A DNA stretch of 64,000 nucleotides from Lentzea fradiae (GCF_900100955.1 NZ_FNCC01000019.1:62001-126000), one strand, 5' to 3'; counted from the stretch's first letter, positions 24,648 through 33,142 are shown. A program made the numbers and translations. The notes: generated by a model not told the origin, from the sequence alone.

Positions 24648-26674
24648 ACCGCCACCTGAGCGGCGTCGACGCGCTCCTTGCCGGACAACGCCCGCAGGTC
24701 CGCGATCTCGCGCAACCACAGCGTCGAGACCGCGTCGCTCGGCATGCGCCAGTCTGCCCTGGGGGACAGTCCGACCACCGTGACCTTCGGTCCGTCCGGC
24801 ATCGCCGACCGCTTGTACTGGCTGTTGAAGAAGGCGTAGTAGAAGATCCCCATCCACTTGAGGATCTGCTCCGGTGTGTACCGGCCGTCGAACGCCCGCT
24901 CCGCGAGCCGGAACACCTTCGTCGGCGAGAACCCCGAACGCACCGTGTGGAACAGGAAGAAGTCCTGGAGCTCGTCGGGGCCGACGATCTCCTCCGTGGT
25001 CTGCGAGGAGCGGCCGTCCGCGGTCGGCGGCAACAGCTCCGCGGTGCTCGGCGTGGCGCAGATGTCGCGCAGGACCGCCGCGGTCTCGTCGTCGAACAGG
25101 TTGTCCGCACACCACTCCACCAGCTGCCGCACGAGCGTCTTGGGCACTCCGGCGTTGACGTGGTACATCGACATGTGGTCGCCGTTGAACGTGCAGTAGC
25201 CCAGCGCCAGCTCGGAGAGGTCTCCGGTGCCGAGGTTGAAACCACCGTGCAGACCGGCGACGTCCATCAGTATCCGGGTCCGCTCCCGCGCCTGCGCGTT
25301 CTGGAACGTCGCGTCGTGGCGTCCGGAGTGCCCGATCGCGCCGAGGTGGTGCCTGGTCGACTCCCCGATCGGGACCACCTCGCACGTGACGCCCAGGAGC
25401 CGGGCCAGCGCCTCGGCGTTGCCCCGCGTCCGGCTGGTCGTCCCGGGGCCGGGCATCGTGACCGCGACGATGCCCCGCCGGTCGACCACCAGCCGGTCGA
25501 AGGACGCCGCCGCGACCAGCAGGGCCAGGGTCGAGTCGAGGCCACCGGACAGGCCGATGCTCACCACCGGCCCGCGACCGCCTCGCCCCGCTGTCAGGTG
25601 CCTCAGGCGCGTGCACAGCGCCGTGGTCTGGATCGTGAACGCCTCGAAGCAGTGCTCCGCCCGATCGTCGGGGTCCTCCGGGACGAACGGCGTTCGTGAC
25701 GGCACCGGTCTCAGCGCACCGGGGGCGGGACCGGCGGAGTCCGGCCGCGGCAGGTGGAAGTCGACCCTGCGCAGCGGCCCGCCGGTGGAGGAGGAGAACC
25801 CGGAGCCGCGCGCCCGCTCCGCGTTGAGGTGCTGGAGGTCCACATCGGTCACGACCTGCTCGGTCTCGAAGCCGAACCGGCGCGACTCGGCCAGGGTGAC
25901 ACCGTTCTCGGCGATCATCGAGTGGCCGCCGAACACGACGTCGGTCGAGGACTCGCCCGGACCGGCAGCGGCGTAGACGTAGGCCGCCGCACACCGCGCG
26001 GCCTGCTCGCGGACCAGGTCACGACGGCGACGGGCCTTGCCCGCCAGCTCGTTGCTCGCCGAAGGGTTGACCAGGACCGTCGCGCCGCCGAGCGCCAACC
26101 GGCCGCTCGCCGGTTGCGGTGTCCACAGGTCTTCGCAGATCTCGACGCCGATCGCGCACCCCGGTAGGTTGCGGGCCGTGAACACCAGGTCCTCGCCGAA
26201 CGGGGCCTGGCGGCCCGCGATCTCCACCTCGTCGTGCGTCCGCAGCGCACCGGAGGTGAACCAGCGCTGCTCGTAGTACTCCCCCGCTGTGGGCAGGCAG
26301 ACCTTGGGCACGACGCCGGCGAGCCTGCCGCCGGACACGAGGGCTGCGCAGTTGTAGAGGCGTCCGCCCACCCGGACCGGGAGACCGACGACGGCCGCGA
26401 CGCCCAGCCGCCTGCTCACCCGGAGCACCTCGCGCAGCCCTTGCTCCGCGGCGTCGAGCAGCACCTCCTGGTGGAACAGGTCGGCGCACGTGTACCCGGT
26501 GAGCCCCAGCTCGGGAAACACGGCGAGCCGGCAGCCGCGAGCGGCGACCCGTTCCAGCGCCTCGACGGTGGCGCGCGTGTTGTGGGCGACGTCGGCCACC
26601 CGCACCGACGGCGACACCGCGGCCAGGCGAAGGTAGCCGAGGTCGTCGCCGGTGAGGTCTTCGTTGCGTTCCAT
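24644..26674 (-). CDS. nadE: glutamine-dependent NAD(+) synthetase
   Basis: At 676 residues this matches the length of the two-domain NadE of mycobacteria (about 680). The N-terminal nitrilase-type glutaminase has its triad: Glu in FPELGLTGYT (about 55), Lys in VVPKVCLP and Cys in GVEICEDLW. The C-terminal synthetase has SGGLDST for ATP, FQNAQARERTR, GTGDLSELALGY and a late FNSQYKRSAMPDGPK. The reaction amidates the adenylated carboxylate of nicotinic acid adenine dinucleotide. It leads a tightly overlapping operon with NmrA-like, NUDIX and ParB-fold genes. A second, cluster-specific copy beside the housekeeping one is inferred from this setting; it could also be the only copy in the genome. 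A hairpin at 26842-26886 separates it from the peptide gene. Confidence 0.9.
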   Translation of the reverse strand: MERNEDLTGDDLGYLRLAAVSPSVRVADVAHNTRATVEALERVAARGCRLAVFPELGLTGYTCADLFHQEVLLDAAEQGLREVLRVSRRLGVAAVVGLPVRVGGRLYNCAALVSGGRLAGVVPKVCLPTAGEYYEQRWFTSGALRTHDEVEIAGRQAPFGEDLVFTARNLPGCAIGVEICEDLWTPQPASGRLALGGATVLVNPSASNELAGKARRRRDLVREQAARCAAAYVYAAAGPGESSTDVVFGGHSMIAENGVTLAESRRFGFETEQVVTDVDLQHLNAERARGSGFSSSTGGPLRRVDFHLPRPDSAGPAPGALRPVPSRTPFVPEDPDDRAEHCFEAFTIQTTALCTRLRHLTAGRGGRGPVVSIGLSGGLDSTLALLVAAASFDRLVVDRRGIVAVTMPGPGTTSRTRGNAEALARLLGVTCEVVPIGESTRHHLGAIGHSGRHDATFQNAQARERTRILMDVAGLHGGFNLGTGDLSELALGYCTFNGDHMSMYHVNAGVPKTLVRQLVEWCADNLFDDETAAVLRDICATPSTAELLPPTADGRSSQTTEEIVGPDELQDFFLFHTVRSGFSPTKVFRLAERAFDGRYTPEQILKWMGIFYYAFFNSQYKRSAMPDGPKVTVVGLSPRADWRMPSDAVSTLWLREIADLRALSGKERVDAAQVAV

Positions 26675-26841
26675 GATGTTCGGCTCCCCCGTTCGGCGCG
26701 GGTACGACGGGAAGGGGAGGACCGCCGCAGGTAACCGCCGGTCCTCCCCCGCGCGTTCGCCCGGTCCAAGCACGCTTCCAGAACTGCTGTCCGTAACGCC
26801 CCGCCCCGCTCGCGACTATCTTTCGTGTTTCCCGTGTAGTA

Positions 26842-26886
26842 CGCGGGGGCCCTACGTCCCATGTACGGAAACGTAGGGCCCCCGCG
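26842..26886 (-). terminator. strong hairpin between the peptide gene and nadE
   Basis: A perfect 16 bp stem (26842-26857 with 26871-26886) closes a 13-base loop. It lies 100 bases beyond the stop of the small peptide gene and 168 bases before the nadE start, on the shared strand. A hairpin after a precursor gene commonly lets the small gene be transcribed in excess over the operon behind it. No T tract follows, so partial read-through is plausible. Confidence 0.8.
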
Positions 26887-26985
26887 TTCCCAAGACACGT
26901 CACGCAGCGCAGGCGGGACCGCCTGGGTGGGTGACGCGCGGGCGGGTGTTTGGCGGGAGAAGGGACAGAACCGCTGGCGGAGTGC

Positions 26986-27132
26986 TTAGTGGATGGCCTC
27001 GCCGAGCGCGCCGCCGACCTCGCGCAGCAGCTCGGCGGGCACCTCCTGCAGAGCGCTCATCCGGCCGGTCGCCTCGGTCGTGTCGGCGATGTAGGACTCG
27101 ATCGCGCCCGTGTCGAGCGACTTGTTGTCCAC
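26986..27132 (-). CDS. candidate RiPP-type precursor peptide
   Basis: A GTG at 27132 with AGGAG eight bases upstream opens a 48-residue frame ending in TAA; an in-frame ATG at 27062-27060 is too late to be preferred. The sequence is acidic at the front (DNKSLDTG), has few aromatics, and ends LQEVPAELLREVGGALGEAIH when read in two parts, LQEVPAELLREVGGA and LGEAIH. The ELL plus V-G-G-A pattern resembles double-glycine leaders: taking cleavage after Gly-Ala, hydrophobic residues fall at -4, -7 and -12. Cleavage would leave only six or seven residues. A C39 exporter in the region could process it. It is divergent from the PaaK-like gene. I do not recognise the family, so the role is inferred from context. 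Confidence 0.6.
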   Translation of the reverse strand: MDNKSLDTGAIESYIADTTEATGRMSALQEVPAELLREVGGALGEAIH

Positions 27133-27262
27133 GATGTCGGCTCCTTTCGATCTCGTTGGCACCGGTGTGCGCCACCAGTGCGGCGGAACTGGCTTCTGCA
27201 CGTTAACTCCTTGCAGGGCAACGGTTCGCGACTCGATCCGTGGACCATCCGGGTCCTCGCGG

Positions 27263-27290
27263 CTCCACGGATCTCCACGGGATCTCCATG
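27263..27290 (+). promoter_or_regulatory. SARP-type heptamer repeats before the PaaK-like gene
   Basis: CTCCACG at 27263 and 27273 and CTCCATG at 27284, with a weaker GTCCTCG at 27253, form a tandem array of 10-11 bp period ending 35 bases before the start codon. The spacing is slightly less regular than at the other sites. The array lies in the 193 bp gap shared with the divergent peptide gene. Confidence 0.55.
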
Positions 27291-27325
27291 AACCGCCGCC
27301 GCCCGCGCTGGTTCGCTGAGAGGCG

Positions 27326-28630
27326 ATGACGACAAGATCAGGTGGGTTCAGGGATCGCCAGCTGGGGCCGACGCTGTCGCACGCCGCGCGTCACCCGTTC
27401 TACCGCGACCACTGGGCTCCGCACCTCGGCGCACCCAGCGCCCGTGACCCGTGGGCGCTGCTCGACGCCCTGCCGCCGACCGAGCGGCGGCACCTGAGCG
27501 AGGACGTCACGCCGATGCTCGACGACGGGGACGAGATCGTCGCTGTCGGTTTCTCGTCCGGCTCGACCGGATCGGCCATGACCCGGTACTTCACCGCGCG
27601 CGAGCGGGAGCTCGCAGGCATGTTCACCAAGGCCGGACCCGCGCGGACAGGCGCGGTGAGGCCGTTGCGGCTGGACTTCCCGTCCACGTGGCACGGGGTG
27701 GGCGGCGCCGACACGCCGGGTGCGGTGCTGATCCCGGGAACCGTGGTGGACGACGAACACGCCGAGCGCACCGTCCACATGCTGCGCAGGAGGTTCACCG
27801 CACCGGGGGTCGCCTCCCGCGTGTCCATGCTGTCGGGCGGGGTCATCGGCATCCACGCCTTCACCCGGTACGTCGTCGACCACGAGATCCCGGTCTCCGA
27901 CTTCGCGATCGAGGTCGTCGGGCTCTTCGGCGGCTACCCCGGTCGCCGGCGGCTCGCCTGGCTGGGCGAGTACTGGAAGTGCCCCGTGCTCGACAGCTTC
28001 TCCGTCTCGGAGTGCCGCGGGAAAGCGTTGGTGTGCCCGAACTGCGGGTATCTGGAGTTCGACCCGCAACTGGTGGCGCAGGCACTCGCGCTCGACTCCC
28101 CCGAGCCGGTCACGTCCGGCACGGCGAGGCTGGCCGTGACGGAGCTCTACCCCTTCGGCATCGCCCAGCCGATCGTCAAGTACCTGACCGGCGACCTCGT
28201 CGAGGTGCTCGACGACACCTCCGCGTGCCGTCCCGGCCACGTCGGCGGGCTGCGCCGGATCGGCCGGGCCGAGACCTCGGTCACCGCTTCTGCCAACGGG
28301 ACGACGACGGTGCTCGTCCCGTCGCAGGTCCTGTTCGACGCCTTCGACCGGCCAGGCGTGTGCCGTGCCGACTTCCGCTCGACGCTGAGCGGAATGACGG
28401 TCAACGACCTCGCACAGCCTTACGTCCACGCGTCGCTCAGCGAAACGGAAGGCACGCTGCGCCTCCGGTGCCGCTATCGGCCGGACGGCTCGGGCATCGA
28501 CTGCACCGCCGACGCCCTCGCGGCGCTGCTGTCGTGGCCTGTGGCCCGCGCCTGGGCGGACAGCGGACGGCTTGTCATCGACCTGGTCGCCGATCCCGCC
28601 ACGGCGCCACCGCGGTCGAAGTTCGCCTGA
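27326..28630 (+). CDS. PaaK-like adenylate-forming enzyme
   Basis: A 434-residue protein of the phenylacetate-CoA ligase / coenzyme F390 synthetase branch of the ANL superfamily. The phosphate loop is GFSSGSTGSAMTRYF at about 75-90, and the SVSECRGKALVCPNCGYLEFDPQ region follows, with Cys-x-x-Cys of a likely zinc site. IGRAETSV and the C-terminal lid come last. Such enzymes activate a carboxylic acid as an acyl-adenylate and hand it to CoA or another acceptor. Here it is divergent to the candidate precursor peptide, and SARP-like repeats sit directly before it. The acid is not known. Its 3' end overlaps the convergent hydrolase frame by 157 bases. Confidence 0.75.
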   Translation: MTTRSGGFRDRQLGPTLSHAARHPFYRDHWAPHLGAPSARDPWALLDALPPTERRHLSEDVTPMLDDGDEIVAVGFSSGSTGSAMTRYFTARERELAGMFTKAGPARTGAVRPLRLDFPSTWHGVGGADTPGAVLIPGTVVDDEHAERTVHMLRRRFTAPGVASRVSMLSGGVIGIHAFTRYVVDHEIPVSDFAIEVVGLFGGYPGRRRLAWLGEYWKCPVLDSFSVSECRGKALVCPNCGYLEFDPQLVAQALALDSPEPVTSGTARLAVTELYPFGIAQPIVKYLTGDLVEVLDDTSACRPGHVGGLRRIGRAETSVTASANGTTTVLVPSQVLFDAFDRPGVCRADFRSTLSGMTVNDLAQPYVHASLSETEGTLRLRCRYRPDGSGIDCTADALAALLSWPVARAWADSGRLVIDLVADPATAPPRSKFA

Positions 28631-29814
28631 CGCCCCGCCACCCCGAGGAACGCGTCGAGCTCGCCCGAGAACACCGGCCAGGCCGGATCGTCGTCCGCCA
28701 GGAGGTGGCTGTCGCCGGGCATCGCGACGAAAGTGCTTCCCCGCAACAGGTTCGCGAGTTCGAGCCCAGCGGCCAACGGCACGGCTCGGTCGTCCCGGGC
28801 GTGCACGACCAGGACCGGGCACCGCACCGCCGCGGCTTCCGCGCGAATGTCCACGTGGGCGAACAGGTTCACGATGTGCACAGCGGTCTCCGGCTCGACG
28901 GCCAGCCGGCGGGCCTCGTCGAACCGCTCCCACTCCTCACGGCTGGCCCTCGGCAGCATCCTGGCCGTGAAGACCTGGCGGAGACCGGGCTCGTCGTGCT
29001 CCCAGCCCATCCGGGCGAGGTCGAGGTCGAACGCCGCCAGCTCCTTCTCCCGCTGGGTCGTGGCCCTGGCCATCCGTCCCCGCGCGAACGCCCCGTGGAG
29101 GACCAGGCCGCCGACCCGCTCCGGGTGGCGGCCTGCGAAGGCGACGGCGACCGCGGCGCCCTCGGACACGCCGAGGAGCGGGAACCTCTCCAGGCCGAGC
29201 GCGTCCACGACCGCCAGCAGGTCGTCCACCCAGTCGTCGAGGCTGAAGCGACCGACCTCCCGGTCGGACAGCCCGCAGCCACGCGCGTCGTAGCGGACCA
29301 GCGTGTGCCGTTCGGACAGACGCGGCAGCCAGTGCCCCGGCGCCCCCTCGTCCAGGCTCGTCATGCCCCGGGCGGCCTGGACGAGCACCGGACCGGACCC
29401 GGTCAGCGCGTGAGCCAGCCGGACGCCGTCCCGCGAGGTGCAGAACCGGATTCCCTGCTGCGGCCACATAACGGGTTCACTCTGCGGCACGCTGACGGCG
29501 TCACGCACCTCGCGCACCGGCGCCACCAACTGGTAGCCGCGACCGAACATCGTCCGGATGACGCGCTGGGACGTCCCGTTGTCCCCTACGGCCCGCCGTG
29601 CGGCCTTCACACGGGACGCCAGCGCCGAGTCGCTCACGAAGCGGTCGCCCCACACGCTGTCCAGCAGCTCGGTCCGGGGCACCACCCGGTCGCGGTGACG
29701 GACCAGGTGGAGCAGCACCTGGAACACCTGCGGCTCCACGTGCAGCCGCTCGCCGCCCCGGCGCAGCTCCAGTCGCGCCGGGTCGAGGGAGTAGTCCTCG
29801 AACTCGTAGCGCAC
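28474..29814 (-). CDS. winged-helix regulator fused to alpha/beta-hydrolase
   Basis: The GTG at 29814, with AAGGA five bases before it, gives 446 residues; the frame is open to 29862. Residues about 1-100 are an OmpR/CadC-type winged helix (LELRRGGERLHVEPQVFQVL, then RVIRTMFGRGYQLV). The rest is an alpha/beta-hydrolase with nucleophile motif GVSEGAA and late HARDDRAVPL and GDSHLL. Such fusions are uncharacterised actinobacterial proteins, perhaps sensing or cleaving a signal ester while binding DNA. The elbow Ser is present. The final 50 or so residues read antisense through the PaaK-like gene and look non-native, so the functional protein may end earlier. Four heptamer repeats stand upstream. 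Confidence 0.75.
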   Translation of the reverse strand: MRYEFEDYSLDPARLELRRGGERLHVEPQVFQVLLHLVRHRDRVVPRTELLDSVWGDRFVSDSALASRVKAARRAVGDNGTSQRVIRTMFGRGYQLVAPVREVRDAVSVPQSEPVMWPQQGIRFCTSRDGVRLAHALTGSGPVLVQAARGMTSLDEGAPGHWLPRLSERHTLVRYDARGCGLSDREVGRFSLDDWVDDLLAVVDALGLERFPLLGVSEGAAVAVAFAGRHPERVGGLVLHGAFARGRMARATTQREKELAAFDLDLARMGWEHDEPGLRQVFTARMLPRASREEWERFDEARRLAVEPETAVHIVNLFAHVDIRAEAAAVRCPVLVVHARDDRAVPLAAGLELANLLRGSTFVAMPGDSHLLADDDPAWPVFSGELDAFLGVAGRQANFDRGGAVAGSATRSMTSRPLSAQARATGHDSSAARASAVQSMPEPSGR

Positions 29815-29922
29815 CGGTTCCTTCTCCCCCGACACCCACCACACCCTCTCCGCACACGGCACGCGCTCCCCCTCGGCTGTGCCACCGCAGTCAAGCCGCC
29901 GGACCCGAAACTCCCAGTCGTG

Positions 29923-29972
29923 GCTGGACGGCGAGTGGACGTCGTCCGGTCGTGGCTGGACGACGTCTGGAC
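29923..29972 (-). promoter_or_regulatory. SARP-type heptamers before the hydrolase fusion gene
   Basis: On the minus strand, GTCCAGA (29966-29972) and GTCCAGC (29955-29961) are 11 bp apart, as are GTCCACT (29934-29940) and GTCCAGC (29923-29929). The two pairs are offset by 21 bp, close to two helical turns. They lie just downstream of the SARP gene and 60-110 bases before the hydrolase fusion start. Confidence 0.65.
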
Positions 29973-29985
29973 CGACGAGGCGGGA

Positions 29986-32910
29986 TCACGCGTGCTGGTG
30001 TGCGACTCCCAGACCTGCTCGGGCGCGGTCCTGCTCGTCCTGGTCGCCGGTGGCGGTGGCGATCCGCAGGGCGCTGGTGTGGGCGTCGCGGGCCTCGTCC
30101 AGCCGACCGGCCGTCCGCAGGATCTCGCCGAGACCGTTGAGGGCGCTCGCCTCCCCGTACCGGTGACCGATGTCCCGGAACGTCTCCACGGCGGACGTGT
30201 AGCAGCGGTGCGCCTGGGACAGGTCGCCCAGCCGGGTGTGGACGTTGCCCAGGTTGCTCAGGGTCGATGCCACGCCGTAGCTGTGGTCGAGGCGCTGGAA
30301 CAGCTCGTGTGCCTCGGAGAGGTGACGGACCGCGTCCGGGTAGCGCCGCAGGTTCGCGCACACGTCACCGAGGTTGGCCAGGGCGCTGGCCTCTCCGACC
30401 GCGTCGCCGAGACGGCGGAACAGCTCCAGCGCGCGTTCCAGGTACTCGGCGGCATCGGCGTGGTGACCGGGGCGGCTGTACGCGTTGCCGAGGTTGAGCA
30501 ACGCCGCCGCCTCCCCGTACCGGCTGCCCAGCCGCTGGTGCAGGGCCAGCGCCTCCTGGTGCAGTGACGCCGCTTCCTCGTACTCCCCGAGCCGTTCCTG
30601 GACGATGCCGAGGTTCGACAACGCCCGTGCCGCGCCGTAGTGGTCGCCGGTCCGCCGGTGCAGCTCCACCGCCTCGTGCAGGTGCTTGGCCGCTTGGTCG
30701 TAGTCGCCGAGCAGGCGGCGCAGTGCGCCGAGGTTGGTCAGTGCCGCGGCCAGCACGCCGTCCTCGCCGGACCGCTGGGCGGCGCGCAACGCGCACTCGT
30801 GGATGGCCGACGCGTCCGCGTAGTGACCACCCTCCAGGTAGCGGAACAGCGTGTTCGCCAGGTCGGTCGCGTAGCGGAGCCGGTCGTCCCCCTCGGCGAA
30901 ACGGCACAGGGCGACGAGCGTGGGCCGTTCGGCGTCGAGCCAGGCACGCGCGGCGTCGGCGGTGGAGAACGCGAGCGGCGGCGTCACGGAGACGCCGGGC
31001 CGGTAGGGGCGGTCGGCCGGGTAGAGCAGGTCCATCGCCGCCGACGCGGTCGCCAGGTGGTGGGCGAGCAGCCGCTCGGTAGCGGCGGACCGCTCCGGTG
31101 CCGGGTCGTGCTCGCGGGCCAGCTCCTCGGCGTAGGCGCGCAGGAGGTCGTGCATGACGAACCTGCCCGCCGGGACCGGCTGCACGAGGTGGTTGCGGGC
31201 CAGCACCTCCAGGGTCCGGCGCGAGGAGTCCTGGTCGCTCCCGGTGAGAGCGGCGAGCGCGAACGGTGTCACGTCCGGGCTCGCGTGCAGCCCCAGTCGC
31301 CGGAACGCCAGCGCGACCTGCGTCGGCAACTGGAGGTACGACCACGAGAAGACGGTCCGCACGGCGGCGCGGACGTCGTCTCCGGCGTCGAGCACGTGCA
31401 GCCGGCGGCGGCGGTCGGCCAGTTCGCCGGTCAGCTCGGCCAGCGCGCTGTCCGGGCGGGACGCGGCCAGCTCGGCGGCGACCCGCAGAGCGAGCGGCAA
31501 CCGGCCGCACTGCGCGGCCAGCTCCGCCGCCGCGGCGGGTTCCCTCCGCACCCGCTCGCCGATCAGCGTGCGCAGCAGCGCCGTCGAGTCCGGCTCCGGC
31601 AGCAGGTCCAGGTCGAGCCGGTGGGCGCCGTGCAGCGCGACCAGGCCCGCCAGGCTGGTGCGGCTGGTCACCAGCACCAGGCAGCCCGGTGTGCCGGGCA
31701 GCAGCGGCCGGACCTGGTCCACCGCCGAGGCGTTGTCGAGCACGACCAGCACCCGCCGGTCGGCCAGCTCGGCGCGGTACCGGGCGGCCCGCTGGTCGGG
31801 GTCGACCGGGACGTCCGCCCCGGTGACACCGAGGCCGTCGAGCAGGCGGCTCAGGGCGTCCTCCGCCGTCACCGGCGACCGCGGGTCGTAGCCGCGCAGG
31901 TCCACGTACAGCTGCCCGTCGGGGAAGTCCGGCCGGAGGCGGTGGGCGCAGTGCAGCACGAGCGCCGTCTTGCCCACGCCTGCCGTGCCGCACACGACGA
32001 CGATGGGCACCCCGGTCCGCGCCCCGGTCTGCCCGGCGCCCAGCACCCGGCCGAGCTCGGCGAGCTCCGCGTGCCGGCCGGTGAAGCCGAACACGTCGCC
32101 CGGCAGCTGGTTCACGCCGGACGACGCGGGCCGCGGCTCCGCCCGCGGGGCGGGGTCCACGGGCGTCTCCTCGATCGCGTCGAGGTACGCGGCGGTCAGC
32201 TCGGGCCCCGGGCTGACCCCCAGCTCCTCCGCGAGGTGCCGCCGCACCAGGTTGTAGGTGTCGAACGCCTGGTCGCGCTGACCGGCCGCCGTGTAGGCCC
32301 GGACGAGCAACGCGTGCATCGCCTCGTCGAGACCGTGCGCGGCGACGTCCTCGACCAGTGCGGGCAGGACGTCGCGCGGCGCCCCGATCGCGATCATCAC
32401 CTCGGCGTGCCGGGCCAGTGCCGCCCGGCGCTCCCCTGCCAGCGTGACGACGGCGGGGTGGGCGTCGAGCACCGGCACGTCGGCCAGCGGACGTCCGTGC
32501 CACAACCCCAACGCCTGGCCCAGCAGGTCCGCGGCCTGCCGCGGGTCGTCGCGCGCCACGGGGACGGCGCGGGCGACCAACGAGCGGAACCGGACCACGT
32601 CCACCCCGTCCGGCGGCAGGGTCAGCGCGTACCCGTCGCCCACGGCGGGCAGGAACGTGCTGGGCGCACGGGCGCCGCGGTCCGGTTCGAGCACCTGCCG
32701 CAGGTGCTTGACGTGGGTGTGGATGACGTTGGACGCGCTGAGCGGCGGTCGTTCCCCCCACAGCGCGTCGACCAGCTCGGCGCGGGTCACCGGCTTGCCG
32801 CCGGCGAGGGCGAGCAGGCCGAACACGGCTTTGCGGCCGGCCGGGCCGAGCGCCAGCTCGGTGCCGTCACGCCAGGCCCTGATGGGGCCCAGCACCTGAA
32901 CGACCAGCAC
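29986..32910 (-). CDS. SARP/AfsR-family large transcriptional regulator
   Basis: A 974-residue AfsR-like activator. An OmpR-type winged helix (about 1-95, VLGPIRAWRDGTELALGPAGRKAVFGLL) is followed by the bacterial transcriptional activation domain (about 100-245). The NB-ARC ATPase has CGTAGVGKTALVLH near 300 and LVVLDNASAVDQV. About seven tetratricopeptide repeats fill residues 680-960 (YGEAAALLNLGNAYSR and similar). SARPs bind direct heptamer repeats spaced 11 or 22 bp and recruit RNA polymerase to antibiotic genes. Matching repeats lie before several neighbouring operons, so it is the probable pathway-specific regulator of the 20-38 kb region. It may also act on its own gene through the repeats at 32967. 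Confidence 0.9.
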   Translation of the reverse strand: MLVVQVLGPIRAWRDGTELALGPAGRKAVFGLLALAGGKPVTRAELVDALWGERPPLSASNVIHTHVKHLRQVLEPDRGARAPSTFLPAVGDGYALTLPPDGVDVVRFRSLVARAVPVARDDPRQAADLLGQALGLWHGRPLADVPVLDAHPAVVTLAGERRAALARHAEVMIAIGAPRDVLPALVEDVAAHGLDEAMHALLVRAYTAAGQRDQAFDTYNLVRRHLAEELGVSPGPELTAAYLDAIEETPVDPAPRAEPRPASSGVNQLPGDVFGFTGRHAELAELGRVLGAGQTGARTGVPIVVVCGTAGVGKTALVLHCAHRLRPDFPDGQLYVDLRGYDPRSPVTAEDALSRLLDGLGVTGADVPVDPDQRAARYRAELADRRVLVVLDNASAVDQVRPLLPGTPGCLVLVTSRTSLAGLVALHGAHRLDLDLLPEPDSTALLRTLIGERVRREPAAAAELAAQCGRLPLALRVAAELAASRPDSALAELTGELADRRRRLHVLDAGDDVRAAVRTVFSWSYLQLPTQVALAFRRLGLHASPDVTPFALAALTGSDQDSSRRTLEVLARNHLVQPVPAGRFVMHDLLRAYAEELAREHDPAPERSAATERLLAHHLATASAAMDLLYPADRPYRPGVSVTPPLAFSTADAARAWLDAERPTLVALCRFAEGDDRLRYATDLANTLFRYLEGGHYADASAIHECALRAAQRSGEDGVLAAALTNLGALRRLLGDYDQAAKHLHEAVELHRRTGDHYGAARALSNLGIVQERLGEYEEAASLHQEALALHQRLGSRYGEAAALLNLGNAYSRPGHHADAAEYLERALELFRRLGDAVGEASALANLGDVCANLRRYPDAVRHLSEAHELFQRLDHSYGVASTLSNLGNVHTRLGDLSQAHRCYTSAVETFRDIGHRYGEASALNGLGEILRTAGRLDEARDAHTSALRIATATGDQDEQDRARAGLGVAHQHA

Positions 32911-32966
32911 TCACAACCCCTAACACACCGCTCGTCGCGGCGAACGAAACCTCATGCTGGCACGCC

Positions 32967-32995
32967 GTCCAGAACCGCTCCAGCCGCCATCCAGA
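32967..32995 (+). promoter_or_regulatory. SARP-type heptamer triplet near the SARP start
   Basis: GTCCAGA (32967), CTCCAGC (32978) and ATCCAGA (32989) start exactly 11 bp apart, in the 309 bp gap between the SARP gene and the divergent MFS gene. Orientation points to the MFS operon, but the site lies only 57 bases from the SARP start codon, so autoregulation is possible. Confidence 0.65.
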
Positions 32996-33113
32996 CCATC
33001 TGCCCGGTGGCTCGCCGGACACCGGCCCGGCCGCGGCCGAAGGCCGGTGAGCAGGGCTCGCCGGGTGACGCGGTCACCGCTTCGAGCTCCGGCGACACGC
33101 AGGCCGCGTTCCG

Positions 33114-33142
33114 GTCCAGAGGCCGACCAGTGGCCGTCCAGC
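33114..33142 (+). promoter_or_regulatory. SARP-type heptamer triplet before the MFS/ATP-grasp operon
   Basis: GTCCAGA (33114), GACCAGT (33125) and GTCCAGC (33136) start exactly 11 bp apart, with the spacer GGCC used twice. The array ends 77 bases before the ATG of the transporter, a good distance for activation of that operon. Confidence 0.7.
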
